A stretch of DNA of 64,000 bases, taken from the NCBI GenBank assembly GCA_027919835.1, contig JANVFP010000020.1, forward strand, positions 434,001-498,000, read 5' to 3'. Positions 57,112-64,000 of the stretch are shown one piece after another. The translations under genes were made by a program, and so were the position numbers. The notes beneath the pieces are model-generated. The model saw nothing but the letters and a program-made list of their open reading frames with translations. It had not been told where the DNA came from and searched no databases. The stretch's first letter is position 1, and each line of letters begins with the position of its first letter. Source of the DNA: Lentinula raphanica. Taxonomy: Eukaryota > Basidiomycota > Agaricomycetes > Agaricales > Omphalotaceae.

Positions 57112-58598
57112 GGTTGCGGAACTTTCTCTGCCTCCTCGTGAGTGTCTTCCCGTCTTGATTCGGGTTGCAACTGTTGAGTTGGCTGTGATACTTTTCGTTC
57201 CACCACTTTTCTTGGTGCTCTCGGTCCATGTCCTTTCGGATATGTACCCATGGTATACCGTTTTCCAGTATTCGGATCCGTAATCGTAAGTTCCTGATCA
57301 CCCGATCCAAAAGTCTGAATGACACTCTCAGTTAACACATCAAACGGACGTCCCAACAGTATTTCGAAGGGAGCCTTTTCTTGAACATGTAACTGTAAAT
57401 ACATTGTGACTGGTCCAAATTGAAAGGGCACATTTCGGGCTAAACCTTTGGTCCGCGTGATCCCGCCATGTACATTTTGCATCTGTATGGTGATTCCGGG
57501 ATCCCAACCTAGACCTAAGCCTAACGCCATGCTCATATCGATTGCGACTATCTGTGATCCTGAGTCCAGGAGGTTCTCTACTTCGAGATCTTCCCGATCA
57601 TTCACAACAGGCCACACTGCACGGAGACCATTGCCTATGGTGGCAACTATGGTCATATCTCGTCGTTCATCATTCTCATCTACATCACTCAAGAATGATT
57701 CTACTGGATCTACTTGAACAAACGCTCCTGCTTTCATCCCATCCCGATCCTCAGATAATCTTTCAAAAGCCCAAGCTTCGGGTAATGCTAAATCATCCAC
57801 GGAAATGACTTGTTCGTCTTCGGAATCATCATTTGAAAGTGTTTCCATAGCTAGATCTTGTTGATCAGCCAGGTTCAGCAGCATTTTCTTTCGATCTTGC
57901 GGAAGTACTCGCTTATTCCGTATCTTTCGTGCTACGATCTGCCTGATCTTCCCCGAAAGCTGTAAGGCTTCGGAAGAAGTCAATTCAATCGTCTTTCGCA
58001 CTATCCGGTCAGCAAGCTCTTCCTCTAGACCAGGCGTGAACAGTTCATTCTGCAGCCTGTATTTTGGTGCCTTCGAAGATCCCTTAGATTCAGGTATCTT
58101 TTCCGGCTTTGGTTGATTTCGAGGGTGAGGTGTAACTTCTCTGGGCTGAACATCATCAAATGGTCTTCTCGGATTTTCCGTACGAGGAGGTGACGGATCG
58201 CGGAATCGTACTTGCTTCGATTTCCGTTGATCTGTCTGATCAGGCTCGCGTCCCGAGCCTAAAGCACTCTCATCCGTTAAATCGTCAATGGTCACTGACT
58301 GTATCCTTTCCAAAGCAGCTTCCCTCAGTGATTGAGAAGAATCGGGGTCTGATCCAGCAGATCTGTCATGATTAGGCGTAGAATCGTCCGGATTGGACTT
58401 CGGTTTTTCAGATGTTTTGTTTTTACTAGGGTTATTTCGATCTATGGGTATATGCACCCCGTCAAAGCGTTTATTCTTGACGGCAGGTATTGCTTTTGGT
58501 GAGTTAGGCTTTGGGGCACCCTCATGAGTTGTTGCCTGTTGCTGAGACCGTGTCCTTGGCCCAGAGGTCAACTCAATCATTGGATTCCTCAGTTTCCC
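57102..58598 (-). CDS. Pro ORF: spacer plus retropepsin-like protease
   Basis: An open frame of 492 codons from the first ATG at 58580; it is entered earlier by -1 frameshifting at 58592-58598. The N-terminal two-thirds is polar and charged (RSKQVRFRDPSPPR; RNKRVLPQDRKKMLLNL). The C-terminal part is an aspartic protease fold: NLLDSGSQIVAIDMSMALGL with the active-site DSG, IQMQNVHGG and a flap-like FEILLGRPFDVLTESV. The protease would cut Gag, Pro and Pol apart. The frame ends QPNF-stop, with the stop immediately after the second slippery heptamer. The three-ORF layout gag/pro/pol is unusual for fungal Ty3/Gypsy elements, which more often use one fused ORF or two ORFs. Confidence 0.75.
   Translation of the reverse strand, partial: GKLRNPMIELTSGPRTRSQQQATTHEGAPKPNSPKAIPAVKNKRFDGVHIPIDRNNPSKNKTSEKPKSNPDDSTPNHDRSAGSDPDSSQSLREAALERIQSVTIDDLTDESALGSGREPDQTDQRKSKQVRFRDPSPPRTENPRRPFDDVQPREVTPHPRNQPKPEKIPESKGSSKAPKYRLQNELFTPGLEEELADRIVRKTIELTSSEALQLSGKIRQIVARKIRNKRVLPQDRKKMLLNLADQQDLAMETLSNDDSEDEQVISVDDLALPEAWAFERLSEDRDGMKAGAFVQVDPVESFLSDVDENDERRDMTIVATIGNGLRAVWPVVNDREDLEVENLLDSGSQIVAIDMSMALGLGLGWDPGITIQMQNVHGGITRTKGLARNVPFQFGPVTMYLQLHVQEKAPFEILLGRPFDVLTESVIQTFGSGDQELTITDPNTGKRYTMGTYPKGHGPRAPRKVVERKVSQPTQQLQPESRREDTHEEAEKVPQPNF
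57105..57111 (-). promoter_or_regulatory. -1 ribosomal frameshift site, pro to pol
   Basis: On the coding strand A AAT TTT is followed directly by TGA (57102-57104). It fits the X XXY YYZ rule. After slipping, translation continues TTG AAT AAC into the pol frame, giving QPNF-LNNLWDL with no gap. Confidence 0.7.
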
Positions 58599-59932
58599 GA
58601 CTCGTTTGTGTACACCGTAGCCACACCATTGCTAGATCTCCCTTGCACCATCTCCGCCAGATTGGCAATGACCATCCAAGCTGGGGATCCGGCCAACTGT
58701 TCCGAGTAATCCTCATTGTCCGGGATCATCTCGTTCATCATCGTCGAAACCTCGGGCCATCCTTTGGCCTGACCATATTTCATGATCTTTTGGTATCTAC
58801 TCTCACTTCCGAAGTTGTTCAGTAGCGGAGACCCATCCTTCAACTTAAGGCGCTTTGGATCTTGCGGATCACGCATAATCCAACCTTTCCCTAAGAGTTC
58901 CAAGAACATTGGACAACTTTGCATCATATGATTCGGTTCCCAACACAGGAAACACAACATCTCAGACCTTTGACCTTGTGCATTATTCGGATTCGTGTTA
59001 ATGATTCCGCGGGGAGGCCCACTGTTTCCGGGATTACCACTACCAGAAGCGACAGCATGGGGCTGCACCCGTTGCGCAGGTTGAACATTTCCGGTCTTGA
59101 TGTTAGCCAGCATTTGAGCCAACGTCTCAAGTTCCTCTTTGTAGGTAGCCTTAAGTGCTCCCAAATCTTTGACCAACACACTGTACTGGTCCCTGTTCGC
59201 AGCTAGTGCTCTTTCTGTTTCCTCGGAAGCCTCTCGTTTCACTTCAACGGGCTTACTTGTAGACCGGAAGAAATGCGAGAGCTCCGGTACTTCTTCTTTG
59301 ATCACCGGAGGACCACCAATCGGAACGTATACACCTCCTCTTGAATGGGTTTCCGCATTGAAGACCACGCCATCCCGACTTGTTACCGTCCGGTACAACG
59401 ATTCCAGGGGTGGGTGCCTTGCTACGGCCTCTGCTGCTTCCTTGTACTCTACAAACAGATATGGATCATCGACCCGACGTTTCTCTACGCGGAAAGCAGG
59501 TACCTGCTGTTGAACCTTACGATTCACAGCTTTCCGTAACTCGTCATTGAATGCTGACAGGAAAAGAGACACCAATTCCGTGTTTCCTATCGCCGGAGGC
59601 GGTTTCAACAACTTATTGGCTTCTACCTCCATCAACAGACAATATCCGAGCAACCTATCTCCGTCCCGGACACCCAAAGGAGCATAGTTCTGTACGATCT
59701 GCAAGAGCGTATTCTTCGAACCCATTGGTCTCCCTAGAGATGCCGGGAATCTCTCACACAGGGAACGCAGGAAACAGTCCGCGTCTTCCCTTCCCTCCTG
59801 CGCGCCGGGAAGATGCTCGAGAGCCTGCTTGGTCTGAAGGGTCATCCAAGAAAAGATCTTTTGCATCTTCACCTTCTCGGAGGTAACTTCCGTCAGCTGA
59901 AGCTGTAAGATTAATGCATAACAAGTGGACAA
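58589..59932 (-). CDS. Gag of the retroelement, 5' end missing
   Basis: Open frame of about 447 codons. No true ATG opens it: the first in-frame codon at 59932 is TTG. A 3' splice-like TTAATCTTACAG lies at 59905-59916, so the N-terminus is either on an upstream exon or deleted. Motifs: helical gag core (KMQKIFSWMTLQTKQALEHL; DADCFLRSLCERFP), a region (RVDDPYLFVEYKEAAEAVA) like the DUF4100 type of basidiomycete retroelements (from memory), and a zinc knuckle CFLCWEPNHMMQSC (CX2CX4HX4C) at about 58910-58955. It ends TNESGN-stop at the GGGAAAC slippery site. The inverted repeat GCATAAC...GTTATGC at 59916-59951 marks the place where gag sequence stops, possibly a break point. Confidence 0.72.
   Translation of the reverse strand: MSTCYALILQLQLTEVTSEKVKMQKIFSWMTLQTKQALEHLPGAQEGREDADCFLRSLCERFPASLGRPMGSKNTLLQIVQNYAPLGVRDGDRLLGYCLLMEVEANKLLKPPPAIGNTELVSLFLSAFNDELRKAVNRKVQQQVPAFRVEKRRVDDPYLFVEYKEAAEAVARHPPLESLYRTVTSRDGVVFNAETHSRGGVYVPIGGPPVIKEEVPELSHFFRSTSKPVEVKREASEETERALAANRDQYSVLVKDLGALKATYKEELETLAQMLANIKTGNVQPAQRVQPHAVASGSGNPGNSGPPRGIINTNPNNAQGQRSEMLCFLCWEPNHMMQSCPMFLELLGKGWIMRDPQDPKRLKLKDGSPLLNNFGSESRYQKIMKYGQAKGWPEVSTMMNEMIPDNEDYSEQLAGSPAWMVIANLAEMVQGRSSNGVATVYTNESGN
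58592..58598 (-). promoter_or_regulatory. -1 ribosomal frameshift site, gag to pro
   Basis: On the coding strand G GGA AAC is followed directly by TGA, the gag stop (58589-58591). GGGAAAC fits the X XXY YYZ rule and is a known retroviral gag-pro slippery sequence. Slipping back one base enters the pro frame (GKLRNPMIEL). Confidence 0.7.
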
Positions 59933-60213
59933 GTATCCATGGATGTTATGCGTAATAAAGGGACAGCTGTCCTACCCTATAAAAACACTTTGGGTGAGCA
60001 CACGGCAATGCCTCGGCACATCCCTACAAGCGCCCAACTCTTACAGCTCTTGCTCGGCACTCTCTCTCAGGCGCCTACCACCACGACGGCACTCCTGCTT
60101 TGCTCGGCACCCCCCGGCAACTCTCAAAATTATCGAAATCTAGGAAATACCCAGGAAATACCCATAATAATTCAATATTTATCCTCAAAATTGTCTCTCT
60201 ACTACTTTCCATC
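59933..60213 (+). promoter_or_regulatory. Promoter and leader of the gene at 60214
   Basis: TATAAAAA lies at 59978-59985, about 230 bp before the ATG. Two copies of TGCTCGGCAC follow (60051 and 60098), then a pyrimidine-rich leader. The TATA-to-ATG distance suggests a long 5' UTR or a leader intron. Confidence 0.4.
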
Positions 60214-63200
60214 ATGGGGGATTCTTCGACTCCGTCGTCTTCACCGGATGCTCAGCCTCCTTCTTCCTCTCCCACCCCCGGTTCTGCATTAGCTTCCTCC
60301 CAGCCCACAGTACAGCAACCTGGTGCTTCCGAACTTACACAGCCCGCTCCGTCGCCACCACCTGCGAATACCATGCCTCAGACCTCTACTACGAAAGAGA
60401 AAGCCAAACGTTCGCAGAAACGTGGCAACCCTGGCAAGTTCCAAGGCGAACACCTGGAGTTTTTGCAGACACGTATCAACGGCTACCTCTCACTCAATAC
60501 GCGACAAGAAAAAGGTCAATGGATCGCTAGCCTCACCCACGAGTGGTTCGAAAAGCATCCATGGCACACTCATTCGGAACCAGTGGAGTTTGCCGTTCTA
60601 CATGGCGACAGCGATGTCACGTTGTCTGACGAAGAACGAGCTGAATTAGAAACACGACGAGATGAACTTCTCACTCAAACTGTCAAAAATGGACAGAAGG
60701 TGTGTATATTGTTACGCTCATTACAAGAATCATCTCTGAAAGTAACGTTCTAGGAACTACTCAACTGGGTCCATCGCCAGGTCCAAAAATCCGCACACAA
60801 GGAAAAGGGAAAAGCCTTCGTAGCCATCAGCAACCAACTCTCCAAAGGAGCACGAGGAGCCCCTCGGCGTAAACCAAATTACAAGCACTTCATGTCCCAT
60901 CCGGACCACAAATCTGACTTCCAAGCCTACTACGAGGAGAAGACTGCAGCTGATCCCCCCAAAAAGTCTCAACGAATGGCTGTCCAATGCCGACTCGCTA
61001 AGGAACTTTACGAAGCTCAGACCGACGACGTCAAAACCAAGATTGGACTCGAAAATGCAGAGACTTATTCCGAACGTTTTTCAGCATTCAAGAAACTACT
61101 CAGCGGACAGGGATTCAGCCTCGAAACTGTCGACCAGCTTACCGATGCAGAGAAGGCCTTGTATGTTCTCTCGACTTGCTTTTCTTTTACTTACTTACTC
61201 AACGTCCATAGGTGTCGTGCTGGTCTTACTCAGTTCATCCAGCCTCTTCTTGACGCCATCCGGGCTCACACAGGTTTATTTTTGACTCTATTCGTTGGTG
61301 CACCACCGGAGACTAACAACGATCAATTCACCCTCGGCACGTAAGTTCATAGTTGATATCGCTCGTTTCCTACTTGACAGCTCCTTGTACAGCATTAGCT
61401 CTGGTACCATCAACGGTGAGAAATTTCAACAGTGGAAATCTGGAAAACCCCTCCAAAATGCGATTCGCGAGTTCATTCTATTTCTTAATGACGCATTACC
61501 CGGTATGTCTGTCTCCATTGAAATCCGTCGCTCAGATACTAATTACTCCCGGCTCACTCTATTAGTGCCCCTTTCAATTCCGGTTTCTACTCATACCCCT
61601 TCAACTGATCTGTCCCATTTGATCAACGATTCGGCGCTCCATATCCTCCCCCCAGAATCTGATACACCCGATCCACCGGCTCCAAAGCAAAGCCGTCGCC
61701 GGTCAGCCCAATCGCGCGTGCATGTTGAAGATACCGATGATGAAGAGGAGGAAGAGAACGGAGGTGATGGTGAAGAAGAGGATGAAGAAGAGGAAGAGGA
61801 TGAGGATGAAGAAGAAGAGGATGAAGAAGAAGATGATCTACCCGGACTTTCTGCCTACCGCCGTAAACAACTCCACCCAGAAAGTCTCAAGCAGCTCTAT
61901 CATCTTACTGGGGCCGCACGTAAAGCTGCCATCTCCCAAGTTTCGGCACGAATGAGCGACTACGAATTCAAACGCCAGAACAATATCTTGAAGAATCAAT
62001 ATAACATCGGTAGCTTGTTCGACGGCATGACTGGTACAGATATCATATCTGGCAAATCTTCCGCTTCGAAATCTTCCACTTCGAAACCTTCCGCCTCGAA
62101 ACCTTCCACTTCGAAACCTTCCGCCTCGAAACCTTCCGCCTCGAAACCTTCCGCCTCCACCTCTGACTCTTTGTCTCCTCCATCCAACTCCTCTAGTTCC
62201 AATGGCGTTGACGCTCAATCTTCACAGATTCTGAGTACAAACACCTTAAACCCTTCTACCTCAGACTCCTTGTCTCCTCCATCCAACACTTCTAGCTCTA
62301 ATGGCGTTGATGCTCAAACTCCACAAATTCCGAATACGGACAGCCACGACCCTTCATCTCGAACTAACGGCGTTGATGCTCAAACCTCACAAATTTTGAA
62401 TACGGACAGCCACGACCCTTCGTCTCGAACTCGACCTGACGGTCTAGAGGACGGTGACCTGTCAACCATCAACTCCTCAGTTCAAAATTCATCCGACGGT
62501 CAGTCTTCACAGATTCCAAGTACAAACACCGGCAACCCTTTGCCTCCAACTCCATCCGACGGTCAGGAAGTAGAAGAGGGCGTCTCGTCAACCATCAACC
62601 CTTCATCACCTAATCCATCCAACGCTCAACCTTCACATGCTCCAAGTATCAATACCGACGACCCTTCATCTCCAAAATCCGATTGTCAGGGAGCAGAGAA
62701 CAGCATCGTGCCAACTATCAGCCCTTCATCGACATCTTCTAATCCATCCGACGCTCAACTTTCGCATACCGCCACCAATACTGCGTCTCCAACTCGATCC
62801 GACGGAGAAGAGGAGCCGGATGATGTTGTGGATAAATCCGGCTGGCCCAAATGGATATCTGATGCGTACGATGCTCTGATGGGCGAGCTAGCGTCGGATA
62901 GCTTGTGGGTCAAAACCATCAAAGCCTGGACTGAACTGGAACGAAACTCTGACTTCTCCAATCCATCGGGATCCGTGAGTTCTAAAGATTCATATCTTCG
63001 CTTATTTCACTCATTGAAGAATTCTAGTCTGCTACCTTTGATAATGCTGGTCGCCCGTTCGCTGTTTCGTGGTGGTTTCGGAACAGAAAGCCGGTGACTC
63101 GTGTCCCTCCTGACGACGTTTTTGGCAAAGTATCCGATTTTTCCGCACAGTGGTGGAAATGGTGGTCCATAATCAATCCGACCTGGAGGGAACGCGACAT

Positions 63201-63532
63201 TACAACGGGTTGCCTTGTCATCAATGAAAGTGACGACGGCGATTGGTCCAAGCTCATTCGCCCGGGTCAATGTGGGATTCTAACCGTGCTCTTGTGCTTA
63301 TTCTGGTGGCGTCAACATCTTACAGCGCCTTCTCAAGACTGGATCTCAGCTTTACAGGATGTCTTGTGGGTCATAAATGAGCTCCGCCAAGCTACTAAGT
63401 AAGTGAAACTCTACGATCTTCAATACCACATCTCACGTTGTAATATTCAGGAAACCATCCCGGAAACGCAAACTATCTCCTCCTCCCGAAGAACAGGGCC
63501 CCCGCACTCGCTTGAGAACTAGGCAGGGTTAG
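60214..63532 (+). CDS. Hypothetical protein, 997 aa, probable element accessory gene
   Basis: Seven exons join in frame: 60214-60699, 60754-61160, 61212-61340, 61393-61502, 61566-62974, 63028-63398 and 63451-63532. Every intron is GT-AG and about 50-63 nt. The N-terminus is S/P-rich, then basic (KEKAKRSQKRGNPGKFQGEH) with a possible helical DNA-binding segment (LEFLQTRINGYLSLNTRQEK; WIASLTHEWFEKHPWH). A helical middle follows (PKKSQRMAVQCRLAKELYEA). There is a Glu/Asp-only stretch (61730-61840) and a run of (S/K)(A/T)SKPS repeats (62050-62155). Long serine/proline repeats follow, then a tryptophan-rich domain (FSAQWWKWWSIINPTWRERD) and a basic end (KKPSRKRKLSPPP). No catalytic motif is seen. 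It resembles in layout the KDZ-borne gene at 40003. The frame is fully intact. Function unknown. Confidence 0.65.
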
Positions 63533-63666
63533 TGTTCTCTTGTCTCTTTTCTCGTTGTACAAAAGTAAGTACATAACAAGTGCGCAATGAAATTTTCCGT
63601 ACACCTCTTAAAGCGTGAAGAACCTAAGCCAAAACTAGAGACGAAACTCCGATTCACACGTGTACC
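63533..63666. other. Short intergenic spacer
   Basis: 134 bp between two plus-strand genes, with no recognisable element end. It must hold the 3' end of the upstream gene and the start region of the next. Confidence 0.4.
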
Positions 63667-64000
63667 ATGAGTTCTAACACAACGATCATCATGTCTGACA
63701 GTGAAGACGGCGACAGTGATATATCTTCTATCTCATCTATCACCGCATCCACAACACTTACCGAAAAGCTACGTAACTGCAATATGGCACCTATTCCTAC
63801 CTGCAGACCGAACGTTTACGAGTCGTCCAATCCCATCTCCAGCCAAAGCGGTCAGTATCCTTATTATAATGTTTATGCGGGGGATAATCCAGGATGCTAC
63901 AAAGACTGGTAGGTGTCACACTTAATGTCATTCTACCTCATCTCGTATGTACATAGGGCCGATGCAAGTGGCAGGGTGATTAACGTTAAAGGGAGTCGAC
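63667..64000 (+). CDS. 5' part of a gene with a viroplasmin/RNase H1-type N-terminal domain
   Basis: Exon 1 runs from ATG 63667 to 63908. A GTAGGT...ACATAG intron follows (63909-63956), and exon 2 starts at 63957 and leaves the window. After an S/T-rich acidic start (MSDSEDGDSDISSISS), the sequence YYNVYAGDNPGCYKDW joins across the intron to ADASGRVINVKGSR. This fits the small hybrid-binding domain of caulimovirus viroplasmin and RNase H1 N-termini (YxVxxGxxPGxYxxWxxAxxxVxxxxG), which binds RNA-DNA hybrids or double-stranded RNA. In mushrooms this domain occurs in many short proteins of unknown role near transposons (from memory). The rest of the protein is not visible. Confidence 0.6.

Noticed and set aside
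42839..59932. LTRs enclosing the whole GATC-marked block
   Set aside because: No direct repeat was found between the left region (42.8-43.9 kb) and the area around 60 kb. The purine-tract-like blocks at 43484, 47542 and 52893 are not followed by repeated LTR sequence.
61730..61840. Plus- and minus-strand shadow ORFs over the acidic stretch
   Set aside because: They are shadows of the seven-exon gene, whose frame, introns and codons explain the sequence.
1..64000. tRNA, rRNA or small RNA genes
   Set aside because: No cloverleaf with the conserved A and B box promoters or rRNA core sequence was recognised by eye.

Overview
The window is a repeat-dense stretch of a filamentous fungal genome, most likely an Agaricomycete (mushroom-forming basidiomycete). 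Reasons, by inference: genes with many roughly 50-nt introns; a KDZ-type transposase with basidiomycete-style cysteine clusters; a chromodomain Ty3/Gypsy element; a fungal hAT transposase; and the kind of accessory ORFs that accompany such elements in mushrooms. I see no clear housekeeping gene and no tRNA or rRNA gene.

Layout. 1-0.9 kb: decayed Copia-type gag (-). 1.0-9.8 kb: a long-palindrome element (copy A) split by a gag-only LTR retrotransposon (2956-9558, coding on -), which is itself split by a solo LTR (5592-6585). 10.5-13.0 kb: a second palindrome (copy B). 13-17 kb: gene remnants, a smaller hairpin repeat and a coiled-coil gene with an in-frame stop. 17.05-25.36 kb: a chromovirus with two apparently identical LTRs but a broken gag, and a solo LTR inside its reverse transcriptase. 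25.4-28.4 kb: a hAT transposase with three in-frame TGA codons. 29.5-42.8 kb: a large KDZ transposon with a transposase (holding a 282-bp MITE), two further minus-strand genes and one plus-strand gene, bounded by inverted arrays of TGTTTA/TAAACA motifs. 42.8-60 kb: a block marked throughout by the spaced motif GATC-N5-GATC. It holds two plus-strand genes (43936 and 47643) and a minus-strand gag/pro/pol retroelement. The second gene carries a 3-kb palindrome (copy C) in an exon. 60.2-64 kb: a complete seven-exon gene and the 5' part of a gene with a viroplasmin/RNase H1-type N-terminal domain.

Insertion order can be read directly because many elements keep target duplications. Removing the solo LTRs, the MITE or palindrome C, with one target copy each, rejoins the interrupted reading frames exactly. 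The most unusual signals are: (1) the GATC-N5-GATC motif, present in introns, intergenic DNA and codons of both strands at 42.8-58.4 kb and again at 28.6-29.2 kb, beyond the KDZ element; (2) three related 2-3 kb palindromes, two of them with 7-bp target duplications; (3) a gag-pro-pol retroelement whose three ORFs are joined by two canonical -1 slippery heptamers, each followed at once by TGA; (4) an identical 14-bp block followed by different but perfectly paired hairpins at three places. All names and homologies come from reading motifs by eye; no database search was done.
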